Source: Gerris lacustris (lineage: Eukaryota > Arthropoda > Insecta > Hemiptera > Gerridae). From it: DNA of 64,000 bases. A program made the position numbers and the translations under genes. The notes beneath the pieces are model-generated. The model saw nothing but the letters and a program-made list of their open reading frames with translations, had not been told where the DNA came from and did not search any database. The stretch is from assembly GCA_951217055.1 (NCBI GenBank), contig OX578284.1, forward strand, positions 20,098,187 through 20,162,186, written 5' to 3'. Positions 12,380 to 24,329 of this stretch are shown here, in pieces (within the stretch, counting starts at the first letter, position 1; each line of letters starts with the position of its first letter).

Positions 12380-13053
12380 GTCATACAAACCAGTACTTGG
12401 TATTGTCAGAGGATCCTTTGTACCATACAGTAAACGTTTTGTAAACGATTACTGCGCGGGTTGAAACAGTTTGGAGGACGATACGAAACACTGTCACAAC
12501 TCGGGTTGGAATGAAAATTGATCCATTGCGCATGCCCGCGACGATTCTGCGGACGATACAAAGCTTGGTTGGAAGAAACCTACTAGCTACTAATTTAAAA
12601 GAAACCGGTCTAAACATCTTTTGACCCTAGTTAAAGTAAACCATCGACAGAACTGTGACTGTCCTAAAAAGCAGTAGGTACTTGGTATTGTTGGAGGATC
12701 GGTTGTACCGTAGAGTAAACTGTTTTCTAAACGATTACTGCGAGGGTTGGAACAGTTTGGAGGACGGAACGAAACACTGTCACAAGTCAGGTTGGAACGG
12801 CTTCTATCCATTGCGCATGCCTATGACGATCCCGCGGACGGGATCGGTACACTTCTTGGTTGGAACAAACCTATATAGGTTCCAATCAAGCTAGCAAACC
12901 TGCTTTGTTAGTAGCTAATAAGCTACTAATATAAAAGAAACCTGTCTAATTTAGACAGGTTTCTTAGACCGTTTTAGACAGGTTTCCGGTTACCGTTTTA
13001 GACAGTCTAAACACGAAACATCCTTTGACCCCAGGTAAAGTAAAATAATTTAC
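12380..13053. repeat. Tandem duplication, about 285-bp period
   Basis: 'tacttggtattgt' (12394, 12679), 'aacgattactgcg', 'gtttggaggac', 'cattgcgcatgcc' and 'tttgaccc' recur in the same order one period apart. The second unit carries an extra insertion with self-complementary 'cctgtctaatttagacagg'. Overlapping frames on both strands (12381-12894) reflect its higher GC and show no recognisable protein. Confidence 0.85.
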
Positions 13054-14939
13054 GCTACAGTTTTATGGAAAACAAATTAATCCTATTAACATTTGAACGG
13101 TCAGTAAAAGATTCCAGTCAAATGAATGCTGTAATAGCTTATTTAACCTCATTAGGATGAGGTCCTTTACATAACTCGGTATTGCCCATTTCGTAACTCC
13201 CATCTCCTCTAAGTGACACAGAAATCATGATTGTTTAATCTTAATGAAACTGAACATGTCCAAGAAGAGAGCAGAAATTGAATAAATTTGCCTAAAAAAA
13301 CATCAATATCCAATGCATATAGTATTTTATTTATATGTGGATAAATTTTATTTTATGTGTAAAATTTTTCCGAGATAAAGGATAAGTCGAAGATTTAAAC
13401 CTTTTAAATAAATTTAGCTATTAATTTTTACTTTTATTTAAATTTAATTGTACGTAGTAATATTGTATTTAATGCTCGGAGATAGTATTTAAACCTCATA
13501 TGAGCACACAAAGTTCTAAAATAAATAGAGAATGATACGAAACTCCTAACTTTGCAAGAAGTATATCATTAGAAACGAAGGAAACCTTGAAACAGAGGGT
13601 GAAAGTTAAAGTTAGAAAGGACATGCGTACTCCAGTGAATTATAACGAACAGAAGTCACTGCGCATGTCTCTCAATGGTCCAAAAGCCAAACTTTGTTAT
13701 TAGGGATTCAGTTAGATTTTGCTTTAAGCTCGTAATAACGTAGTATTACTGCTATTAATATTACAATTTTCTTCGCAGGATTATAGAAAGTTCTAATTTT
13801 AAGGGAAAGGCTATATTGTTGTTACATTTCATGCCTAATACATGAAATGAATTAATCCTTGCTGGCGGCAGGGGAGCTATCTCCTGATCCTCTCCAATTA
13901 CGTTAATTTAATCAAGTTAAAGAGAAGTGACTAATGAAGAATATTATTGATTGTGACGGGAAGGGAAGTTCGAACCCGCGCCACTAATCCTCCTAATCCA
14001 GCCCAGGGTTAATGGCTTTGTGTCCCCCCCCCCTTTTGTTTTGCCAATCATGTTTCGGGAGCCCGTTGTTTTAACCAATAATAACATTCGCCCTTTCTTT
14101 CAACCCTTCCGTATATTTTAACGGTTTATTTAACAAAAACAAATCGGAAATTGGAGAGGGGGAAAAAAATACATTGTAAAAAATTAATATAATATATTAA
14201 ACACACAACCATAAAAATCGATATTGAAAAACATTTAAAAAAACAAACTATAACCGTAACTCTACTAGGATTAAATATTGACTCAAAAAATTATTAAATG
14301 AAATATTAACTAGGGTATATCCAATATTTGAAAAAGCGCGTACTTGAAATAAAAATATTGAAATAATTTAGACATTTATTAAAATAACAAGAAATTGGAA
14401 CAAAAATAAAATATAAAAAAAACCGTCTGCCAATTTTTGAACAAATAAAAAAAGAACTAAGCTACCTCGAGTTCTAGCACTGGTTAAATCACAGGGGTAT
14501 AATGAGATAGGTTTCATAATATGAGCAAAAATGGGTTTCGATTTCCAGCAGTGCCACATTTATTCTTATTAAATATTAAAGATTGGTTGAAATTAACTTA
14601 GGACCTTCTGTGAAGGCAACGAGAAGGGAGATGAAATCGATAAAAAACACTCGCCTTTTTTTAGGCTGATAGTAAACCAGAAACAATAAAAAATGTATTT
14701 CCATTAAATCACACACTCTAATAACTTAAAACTTTTACGAGGGTTACCAAAAAAATAGATTAAAAGGTAAAATTCAGTAAGGGGCAAAGGGGGAGCATTT
14801 TTTTATAGGTAAAATAAGCGTGACCTCAGTGGTTATCGAAACAGGTCCAAATCTCATTTGACTATTCTTTCAATAATAGGAAACTATTTGCTTAACTAAT
14901 TGGAAAACTTTTTCTTTTTTTTATACTCATTACTGAGCA
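13054..14939. other. No gene; possible tRNA-like SINE fragment
   Basis: A B-box-like gggttcgaactt (minus strand) lies near 13970-13990 in a GC-richer patch, followed by a short C-run near 14020. No A-box or full cloverleaf could be drawn. The remainder is AT-rich and unassigned. Confidence 0.4.
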
Positions 14940-15168
14940 CTTCTTTAGGTTCTTACACCCCTTCTACAAAAAACAGAGGGGAGTAACAATCTAAGAAAGT
15001 GTACGGAATGTTCTTCTTTAGACTGTTACTTCCCTTATAGAAACAGAAGTGTGATAGTCCTTTGTCCCAAAGTATATTGGACTAAACATCCCTTTGTCTC
15101 AATTGTAATTCAGTCAAATTCATTTATACTCTACAAAGACAAAGGGGAGTAACAATCTAAAGAAGTAC
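14940..15168. mobile_element. Family F inverted-repeat element, copy 1
   Basis: It starts with cttctttaggttcttac and ends with the inverse-like gtaacaatctaaagaag, so the ends form a TIR of about 25 bp. The inner block 'gactgttacttccctta' through 'ctttgtcccaaagta' recurs inverted at 59998-60090. No coding capacity is seen. It is probably a MITE. Confidence 0.6.
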
Positions 15169-16566
15169 CATTACTGATGATTGACAATTTTACGTGAAAG
15201 ACAAATCCATGGAAATGAATTCTAGTCACACATCCTTCTATATCTAATTCCTTCTTTTAATCTTGTCTTTTATTCTTTGGCACTGATAATGACCCTTATT
15301 AGGTCAAAACAGCCCCGTTAATAAATTGAGTAGTGTTTTTATCATAAAAATTGACTTCACCATCGCTACTTTTACACACTTCTAAAGGGTGGGGCGGAGT
15401 TTCTGTGGAGTTCTGAGTTCCAGTTTTTTGAAAACTTGTCAATCGACTTTGTCTCACCCAGTAAAACTCGTTTTTGTTTTTATTCGTTTCTGCTTTTCAT
15501 TGATCCTGATTAGAATTTCATGGGAGTGCTATCTCCATAATGTTAAAAAGTATTAAGTACTTATTTTCTAAAGCAATGTAATCCAGTCTCACTACTATTC
15601 TATCCCTTCTAACTACCCAATTTGTTTTACTGCAATACAGATGATGGTCATTTGTATGGGAAAGCTAGCTACTTAAAACAGTAGTGTTGATTCAAACTCT
15701 GTAAATTTACTCTTCCCTTCATTATCTTCGGTTTAGGTAGTAACAATTTCTCAGTTTATAAGTAAATATTGCACCGTTTTTCAGTTATTAAGTTTTTATT
15801 AAAACTTTGAAATCTATAAAAATTTAACAACGGAATAATAAAATAAACAATTGATTCAGTACGGAGAATAATGAAAGTATTTCTCTCGTTACTCTGGGAT
15901 TTACTCTGGTAATATCATAAAAATAATTCTTTATTTTACTCAATTAAATAAATGAGTTCTGTAAAAAGAGAGAAAAAAATGTAATTGGAATGAAAAACTA
16001 AATATTTTTAAAAAAAAGTTTTATTTATTACAATTGTACTCTTTTTTTTCCACAATTAAAAAGTCCTTTCAATGAGTGGCTAAGCTTAGGAATTATACCC
16101 TTATCCATTGATCTCATTACAATCATTAAACAGAAAATAACTTGTGTCACCAATGCTGGCGTAAGAAAAAACGATGAGAAGAGGTTCACATTTACAAGGG
16201 GCTACAAAACTTTAAACAGAGTTCAAGCTTTATTTTCCTAGAGGCGACTCCAGTGGATAGACGCTCAAGCTACAGTCGCCCAGCGACTATCGCTGAGGCT
16301 CTAGAAAACTTCTTTTCTGAGTTTGCATGATACCGTTTTCCTAGCTGAGCGACTCTTCACAAATTAATACTTTTGTGCTAGCGACTTACGCCATGAAGTC
16401 ACGCCATGAAACTGTACCTTAAGCAAGAAAACATTTCTTGGTTTCAACAAAAAAATTCATATGATAATTGAAAGTTTGATAGTTCGGAGCGGTTTCAATT
16501 CCCAATGGGGTCACACTTATTTTTTTTCAATACATATTACTTTTGCGCATTCTGATGATATTAATA
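15169..16566. other. No gene; one degenerate hammerhead-like tail
   Basis: At 15281-15340 a 'cactgataatgaccc...ggtcaaaacagc...ataaat' block resembles the tail motif at 23076, 53945 and 57381. Otherwise the stretch is unassigned AT-rich sequence. Confidence 0.45.
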
Positions 16567-17115
16567 AGGGGCAATCTGCGGACTGCTTTTGACTAACCAT
16601 CCAAATCACTTCAATATCGGTTGCATAATTTTAAATCTATAAAATGAAGAGGTACTTACCGTCGACACTTGCTTGATCTGAGGATCACTGGACCGGTTTC
16701 GGCTATAAGCCATCATCAGCAGAGGAATATAGATCTCCTAGAGTCGAAATGATCTCGTAGAGTCGACAATATTCCTTTGCTGATGATGGCGTATAGCCAA
16801 ACCCGGTCCAGTGATCCTCAGATCAAGAAAGTGTCGACGGTAAGTACCTCTTCATTTTATAACCTACTAACTTGAGGTAGTAACCCTCAACTTGACTTCC
16901 ATTTTAAATTTATAGATGAAATAAAAAATAAGTTTGTACACAGGGTTGGAATTATTATGGGACCAACAATGGGCTAATTATGGCGTACCATCCAAATTTT
17001 ATCAAAACTGGACGACCAACGTTAAAGCTATAGTGGGTCACACACACAATTCCAAGAATATCCACTGGTGCTTCAAAAATACAATTCTATCTAGGAATTT
17101 GTGAATTCGGAGAAA
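16567..17115 (+). mobile_element. Family A repeat, copy 4, split by a palindrome
   Basis: The left part ('tgcggactgcttttgac') and right part ('gggaccaacaatgggctaat', aaattttatcaaaactggac) are consecutive in other A copies. Here they are separated by a roughly 225-bp palindromic insertion at 16638-16861. The terminal hairpin is missing. Confidence 0.75.
16638..16861. mobile_element. Palindromic insertion with hammerhead-like arms
   Basis: Arms of about 94 bp (16638-16731 and 16768-16861) are inverted copies with few mismatches around a 36-bp spacer. The left arm on the minus strand contains CTGATGA (16713-16719), a GGCT/AGCC stem, and GAAACCGGTC (16691-16700). These are the conserved pieces of a hammerhead ribozyme with a minimal palindromic stem III. 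In the right arm the GAAA is eroded. Confidence 0.7.
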
Positions 17116-17239
17116 TCAAAATCGGTCTGAGACAACTCAGATCTTTCTCATATACGAGTTCATAATTACTTAGCCCAGTTATTAGTGTTTGTGTTTTCAT
17201 TTAGGTACATTTAATTATTATTGAACATTTAATCAAAAT

Positions 17240-17344
17240 TTATCTTAAAAATAACTTCTTCTCGGCGGGGAATCGAACCCGGCCTCTCTCCGTCCACGAT
17301 TAAAACAATTTTATCAGGAACTAGATTTTCCGGGGAACACTGCT
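17240..17344 (-). mobile_element. tRNA-like SINE fragment
   Basis: On the minus strand the string gggttcgattccccgcc is a good T-arm/B-box, with a GC stem around it. An upstream 'tagcagtgttcc' could be a decayed A-box. It does not close into a full tRNA cloverleaf, so a SINE head is likelier than a tRNA gene. Confidence 0.4.
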
Positions 17345-17727
17345 AATAGATTCGTATTTAAATGGACCACATTTTAGAATTTTGTAATCAAATTCGTCAG
17401 AACCGTTTAGATAAATAAGTGTTTTTTCACAGTTTTTGGAGAGTCACGCTCCCAAAGTTAAAAAAAAAAATAAAATAATAAAAAAAAAAAAATAAACCCC
17501 TAAAATTTATTTCTCGATTTCGCCTATAACATAAATGACAAATTCGTCAAAATCGGCCCAGTAGTTTAGGCTCCACGTATCTGCACAGACGACACAAACA
17601 TTTTTTAAATACCACTTTTTTTAACTTAGAGGACCTCAAAACGTCTAAATCCATCAAAATCTCTGAATCGAATTTTCGCGTCATCACAATACTTTTTCTT
17701 TCTTTTCTTTTATATGAGAAAGTAAAA
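17345..17727 (+). mobile_element. Family D repeat, forward copy
   Basis: It starts with gtatttaaatggaccac and carries aaattcgtcaaaatcggccc, a gcacagacgacac stretch and 'atccatcaaaatctctgaat'. It ends with 'cacaatactttttct' and 'tatatgagaaagtaaaa'. A short family A terminal hairpin (gcttccgttacc...ggtcggaagc) follows at 17750-17784. Confidence 0.78.
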
Positions 17728-17784
17728 AATGTTCTACAAAATTATCAAAATGCTTCCGTTACCTTTGACAAGGTCGGAAGCAAT

Positions 17785-18856
17785 ATTAAAAATATATAAC
17801 TAGAATAAATCATAATTTGGATTAGATAAAAACAGATATATACAGTTAATGGATACTGATAAAGACTCGGAGTAGAAACTTAGACTACGGGAAGGTCCCA
17901 ATTAAACAATGATAATTTCAACTTTATCCAACAATGCCTTTAGCATCCTCTTGCCCCAACAACTTTGGGCCCCAACCGACAACTTTGTTGCGGCCAACTT
18001 ACTTCTCTGAATAGATACCGCGCTCAGATTAACACATTTTACACTTTATACCGCACAAAACACAGGAGCGTTAATAATTTTTAATATAATGTTAAATTTT
18101 ATACAGCTTTTTTATATACTTCATTATTCGTAGAATTGATAAAACCCAGAAAAGTATTCTTTTTTATTTTAAGTTAATAACGAAAAATCTAAAACCATAA
18201 AAAATTATATTCAAACAATACTACAACATAACTGTGTTAATTTTTTTTAACAATGGCTGAATAGTTTTATTATTTTTTTACATCTTTCCTTATTCATACA
18301 AGCATAATATAATTTGTTTAGACAGTATTGTGGTTTACTCACAGATAGCCAGCTCTACAACCTTCTGCGCACATGTGCACAGCCTAATTAGAGCCTAATT
18401 GTTTACTAGAGGTAATATTTTAAAATCATTTCATTATACTTTAATGAGAGAAACTATATACGACCCTAATTAGGAGACATTTTATTTTTTTACCTAGTTT
18501 TAGTAATTCCACGAATGTCCAAATTTAAAAAACAAATTGAATATTCTGCTGCCGACACTATGATCAAGTTTTAAAATGCACGCGTACCGTCTAAGATACA
18601 ACTAAATAAATTGATTTCACACAAATAAAAAATGCATTACCTATAATAATTCTTAAACTTAATTTAATTATAAGAATGATCAAAATACCTAAGCGGAAGC
18701 ATTAGTTAAATTAAATTTGGACTTATATTGTTAGATTCGTATTTAAATGGACTACATTTAACTTCAAAAGATCAAGGTTACCTCAAACCTGCAACCTAAC
18801 CTCAAAAGATCTTAACCTAAAAAACAATTAACCTCGAAAAAACCTAACCTCTTATA
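17785..18856. other. No gene; orphan family D end
   Basis: The string 'gattcgtatttaaatggac' at about 18736-18754 is an isolated family D end. The rest is AT-rich and unassigned, with 'aacctaacctc'-type short repeats at 18780-18850. Confidence 0.5.
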
Positions 18857-19684
18857 CAGGGTGGTCAAAAACCCCGAAATTTTTTCAACACTAATAGCTC
18901 AGCTTCTGTAATAGATAGAAATATGGGGTTTGCGGGGTCTGAAACTACATTTTTATACTTTAAATTTCATATATATAACTTAACAAACTATTGGGTGAAA
19001 GCTATACTAAAAAAGACGTTGTCCGGGTAGTTTTAAAATCGTATTTAAAAAATCAATGTAACAAAATTACAAAAAAAAAAAAAATGCGTTTTTTGCAGCT
19101 TTACTTGTTGAATGGTTTAATACGTCCTCCCAGTTCATTTACGACTGCCTGCACTCTCCTTCTCCAGTGGGATATGGCCCCAGCAATTGTTGATTGAAGT
19201 ATATCATCCCATTGTTTGCAAGGAGCGTTGCATGGGACGGGGTAACATCTTGCACAAACGTGTACTTTGGCATTTTATCTTCAATTTCAGGCAACATTGT
19301 AGTTAACACATCTTCAATCTTTGTTATAACACTGAGATACTCCTCCCACTTACCTAAAAAGACCCCCCCCCCCCCCACTGTATGATCATTTATCCTATCA
19401 AAACTATAATACCAGACAACGATCACTCCGGACAACAATCTTTTTTAAGACTGTTTCATTGTATTTATTAAATTTATTAAGATGACCTCCATCAACGCTC
19501 TTATTTCTCAAGTAATAGTTTTTTAAGTTATAGAATTGAATGAATTTGAATTTGAATGAATGAAATTTAAAGTAAAAGAATGTAGATTTCAGACCCCACA
19601 AACCCTATATCTCTATCTATTACATAAACTGAGCTATCAACTGGCTATCTGATCAAAAAAGTGTGGTTTTTTTTGCCCACACTG
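18857..19684 (-). mobile_element. Tc1/mariner-like element, decayed
   Basis: TA dinucleotides flank both ends (18855-18856 and 19685-19686). The ends are inverted: CAGGGTGGTCAAAAA on the left and CAGTGTGGGCAAAAA on the right. The inverted similarity extends more than 100 bp inward ('ctgtaatagatagaaatatg', 'ggggtctgaaa'). A minus-strand frame at 19139-19438 (99 aa) contains YTFVQDVTPSHA, which resembles the second catalytic-Asp block of Tc1/mariner (IS630 superfamily) transposases. Flanking conserved blocks are missing, so this is an internally deleted remnant. Confidence 0.75.
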
Positions 19685-19686
19685 TA

Positions 19687-20762
19687 TATTATATTATCAA
19701 TAAATATTGTTAATTTTAAATATATCTCGACTTTGGAAGCGACTTTGGAAAGAATGGAAATGATTCCAATCCTCCTAAATGAGAGAGAGTCAACAATCAC
19801 AGGATACCTGAGTAACGAGACAAAAGTAACAATATCGAATTCCATTTAATAATATCCAATCAAAGGGACACTTGGAACTTGGCACTAATCCTTTCAATAA
19901 TCCTTGGTTACAAGAACTGAAGTAATAAGTCAGCTGAGCCGAGGCCAAGCCTAGACGAGGGGATATAGAAACAAGGCTTTGAATTGAACACCCAGCTAAT
20001 TGATTCCTTGCTAAAGGCTTAAATTATATCCTCTAATCCCCCCCCCCCCCAATCCCAAGTAATTACAATTCAGAAACTATGATCCCTTCAGATATTTCAA
20101 TATTCGTTGGTTTAAACCCAAAGTAAACTACTTACACTTCAATTATCAGAGAAAACTAGACCATGGTTTTACGATTTGTTTGTCTTTGATTAAACCTCGA
20201 GAAGCTAATTTTCTAATCATAAAACTTTCTCATCATTTCCAATTAATGCCAATTTTCAAATAGCATTGCCAATTTAAACTTAATACCAATATATTATGGT
20301 AAATAGTAATAATAGTCAGATTGCAATAGTCGTAATATAAATTAATGATAAATTCCAAAACATGTTCAATTAGAATTCTCAAGAATAAGTTTGAGAAACA
20401 TATTAGTACAGTATCATCCGCCTTGGAAGTGATATCTCCTGTTTGATCTTCCTGGATAAATCCGCTAATAAAAGACTTAATCAAATAAAGGAAGAGGTAA
20501 GAAGAACTAGAGAGAAACGAAGACAGAATAAGAAAGAGGAAGAGTAAAAGAACTAAACCCACCATAATATGGTAAATTTAATTGGTATACGTATACCCCC
20601 AATATTTGTTTACTGAACCACATCCCTTTACTTTCAAATTCCTTTGTCAAAATAACTATTAACACACAAGCATATTTAGTCCAAAGAATTTGGGGCAAAG
20701 GTCTTCTGTAAATAAAGGTGATAATATCTTTAATTCTAATTAACTATTAAGACAAGGGAATA
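19687..20762. other. No recognisable feature
   Basis: AT-rich sequence with a C-run near 20039-20050. No exon supported. Confidence 0.55.
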
Positions 20763-20830
20763 TTTACTCATCCCTGATGTCAGAAACGGATTTCTGATTT
20801 GGACTTTTTGAGATGTGAGAAATAAAAAAT
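20763..20830 (+). mobile_element. Short family A fragment
   Basis: Only the 'tccctgatgtcagaaacgga' and 'tttctgatttggactttttg' block of family A survives. Confidence 0.55.
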
Positions 20831-21446
20831 TGAAGGAACGACGACATACTTCATTATACAAAACCAAAAGTAATTTTTTGTCTTTTTTTAAAGAATCTAT
20901 TAATGTTTTTGAAAGACTTCTAAACAAATATGAACGGAGAATAAGAGAGACTTCAAAAAAATAAAGAAAGAAGTAATCTATAAATTTTTGCAACTAACCA
21001 ATTTCTCGGCTGTCAGTTTCACTCATACTTCATTTCATTTTTAGAAGAAAATGCTTTATTATCTTTTCTTTCTTCTTTTAAAATTAAAATCTATAGGTGA
21101 AAAAAGATAAAAGAAGCTTTTTATATGCTTCTAAAAAGGTTTCTATCTAAATTAAACATTAATTGGAATTTCAACATTGACAAGAAATTTGTAAAAAATT
21201 CGGTAACTCAATGACACATTTTTCAGGGCATGCTTAAATATCACAAGGAAATACGCGTCAAACTTAATGGTAAAAGAAAAACCCATCCAGTCCAATGTTT
21301 AAACGCCAAATAAACGTCACATTACCATTTCATTATTTTATAGTCTAAGTAACCATTCTGATGCATTATTACAACTGCCAAGTATAACTATTTGACTACA
21401 ATATATAAGTAAGTAAGATTATATATACCTATCTATATATGTATAT
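20831..21446. other. No recognisable feature
   Basis: AT-rich sequence, nothing assigned. Confidence 0.55.
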
Positions 21447-21563
<117 letters not shown>

Positions 21564-21648
21564 CATCAGCAGTGTAATACCGTGTTTTGCACACTGCAAT
21601 AAGGTACACAATTTGTGTTAGTGTTGGTATAAGTCCAGAATTGGGTGG

Positions 21649-21691
21649 GCATCGTCAGGCCCCTGAAGAGTCGGACGCGACGAAACGATGC
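21649..21691 (+). ncRNA. Hammerhead-ribozyme-like core, copy 1
   Basis: Every conserved core element is present in order. Stem III is formed by 21649-21655 (GCATCGT) and 21685-21691 (ACGATGC), seven perfect pairs including the invariant A-U. C at 21656 sits at the cleavage position, making a GUC triplet. CTGAAGA is at 21663-21669. Stem II is GTCG/CGAC with a GACG loop (21670-21681), then GAAA (21682-21685). The weak point is stem I: only AGGCCC lies between the cleavage site and CTGAAGA. That segment is nearly palindromic and cannot close as a hairpin by itself. Pairing with a second copy is possible. Activity is inference. Confidence 0.5.
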
Positions 21692-21956
21692 AGGACATGG
21701 CGTAATGCCGAGCCAACAGCTTTGTGATGTATAGTCTAATGTTGGAACAGTCCCTATGTGTCACGCTTGCGTGGCACATTCCTTGGTGTCTCTCACTAAC
21801 ACAAATTGTGTACCTTATTGCAGTGTGCAAAACACGGTATTACATTGCAGATTTGTTTTGCCAGCCAAGCAAGAATGGCGGTGTGAGAGCACGCTCGTCT
21901 CTGGTAAAGCCCTATATCTGATCTTCTTGATTTGGTATAGGTCCAGAGATGGGTGG

Positions 21957-21999
21957 GCATCGTCGGGCCCCTGATGCGTCGGACGCGACGAAACGCTGC
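21957..21999 (+). ncRNA. Hammerhead-ribozyme-like core, copy 2
   Basis: It has the same layout 308 bp downstream. Stem III has one mismatch (21960 against 21996). The segment for stem I is a perfect GGGCCC palindrome, and stem II and GAAA are unchanged. The core reads CTGATGC, so the invariant last A is C; this copy is probably inactive alone. Confidence 0.4.
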
Positions 22000-22116
22000 A
22001 GGACATGGCGTAATGCCTAGCCAACAGCTTGGTGACGTATAGTCTAATGTTGGAACAGTTCCTATGTGTCACGCTTGCGTGGCACATCCCTTGGTGTCTC
22101 TCACTAACACAAATTG

Positions 22117-22118
<2 letters not shown>

Positions 22119-22190
<72 letters not shown>
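22119..22190. repeat. (AT)n microsatellite
   Basis: About 70 bp of alternating AT directly after the second repeat copy. Confidence 0.96.
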
Positions 22191-22191
<1 letters not shown>

Positions 22192-24329
22192 CGCAAAATG
22201 AAAATGGATAAAGATAAAGTCTTAATCAAATATTCAGCTGAAGCCTAAAGCCGTTTTGTCAATTAAATGTCTCCTCAGTTTCCAATATAATTCATGGGAG
22301 AAGAGTGAGAGGGGAAAAAGGTTCAAGAATCTTAAATCGTTAGAGAGAAAAAGAAGAATGGAAGGAAACCCCTTAAAAAGAGGGATCAATCAAAGTAAAT
22401 CGGTTTCTATCAATCAGTCGCCCAAAGTCCATGATTGGATTAGAGTGAAGCAATAAAAGCTCCCCTTTTTTTCCTCCCCTCTATAGGGGGTTGTAGAAAA
22501 TTCGTCTATAAGGGGTCCGAGCTTAGTAGTAGGAGGTCTAGACCCCCTGGTAGTAACCTCCCTCCCTTAAATCCCAATAAGAAACACCGGTTAGGAGACT
22601 AAGTCTAAACGAGAGAAAATAAGAAGAAAATCTAGTTAAGACCACAAGTAAAGAACAAGAAAAAAATAAAAAAAGGACCTAGTACAACATCGATTAGTTA
22701 CTTAAGGAAAAAAGGAGGTTACAATGTAAGAAAACTTACTTGCAAGGTTTGATTTAGAAATAACAACAGCAACTCAACCAATAAGAACAAAAAAAAGGAA
22801 TGTAGAAGGTCTTTATACAAGAAATAGCTTTATTGTTGCACCACTTTTGACCTACTAAAAGTTCATCGACATACCATTAGTACCAACGCTGTTGGGCAAG
22901 AAAACACATAGATACAGGATACATTTTTTTTTTTATTTTACCATTTTAACACAAAATTAGTTCACTACAGGACTGAGGGTTTTTCACAACAACTACTTGA
23001 TCTCTGACACGAAGTAGATTAACCTTTCATTCATTTTGTTTTTTTAATGTAGCTCTATTTCTTCCACATTTTCGGCACTGATGATGACCTTAGGAAGGAC
23101 GAAAGCAGCTATGTTAAATAAATAAATATGTTTTGAATTAACGGGGAGAGAAAGTTCATGTTATTTCTATAAGCAGCTGGTAGGAAGGTATAAGCGAAAA
23201 GAACTACACAAAACACGCCTTTGTGTAGTACAAACTTGTACAAACAAGTAAGCTTCTTTCATTTTTAACTATGACTTTTAACAACCAATTAACTTTTTTC
23301 AGAAGTGTGCAATTAAATACATATATATATTTCTTTTATTCAATGTTGTTGTCTTACATTCCGAACAAAATTTGCCGAACAGAGGAAACGAGCCGAGCAT
23401 TGGTCTCTGCGCATGTCAGTCTAAAGTGCGCCTGCGCAACTCAGACTGGGCATGCGTATAGACCAATGACTTTAAGGTTTCAACCATACACACATATTAC
23501 AGCAAGGTTATTTGGAAAAATCAAAACGCAAAATTAAAATTGTTTAAAACCTATCAAGTCAATTGCCTCTATTTAGTTTCTTGAATGTTGGGTCAGGTTT
23601 TGATACTTTGTAAGTCACCCTTTAAAGTATTAACAGTGCTAGATACGGTTAAACTTAAGTTAAAGTATTTATATACAAAATACCAAGAATATTCGCAGTA
23701 GTTTGTATTAAAATAAACATTTATTCACTTAAGAAAAGTTAGTTCCTTCAGATTTTATAAGAGCTGGTTGAATAAACATAAATGTAAGGAGGGAAAAAGA
23801 AAATGCAAGGAAACTGAATGTTTGCAATATTAAAAGAAAAAAAAGGTAAAGTTTTTTCCTGTGATTCACAAAGAGGATTTTCCAAGGTAATACTGTAAGA
23901 GATTTCCAGACCCGGGAATTGAAGAGATTTCGATGGGTTTTACCCTCGTCTTTCCAAAACTAAAGGCAAGAAGAGAGAAAGGAAAAAGGATAAAAAAATA
24001 TATGGAAGATATATATATCCACACAGTAATGCTCTTTAACTATAACCATAACATATTGAAACATACGAAACAACAATATTATTCTATTTGACGAACCATA
24101 CCATGTGGAAATGGAAATAACGCTATTTTACATAATAATTTATGCTTTCACAGTTGGTTTTAATACGAATCTGAGTTTATCACTATCTTAGTTTACTTAA
24201 TTTTCTTCGTGAACATGCTTTGGAGAGAAAAATGACGGAATTTATACAGGATTAATTCTTTATCTAATTTTTTTTTTCGAGTTAAAATAGTAGGTTACTT
24301 TCTATTTTGAGTCCATAAGCAAAAGGAAG
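22191..24329. other. No gene; one hammerhead-like tail motif
   Basis: At 23076-23130 (+) a 'cactgatgatgacc...ggacgaaagcagct' block is followed by an ataaataaat tail. This is the best-preserved single copy of the scattered tail motif and probably the 3' end of a retroposon. The remainder is AT-rich and unassigned. Confidence 0.5.

Noticed and set aside
19645..19849. Overlapping 60-66-aa frames on both strands
   Set aside because: They cross the boundary of the mariner-like element and look like chance frames.
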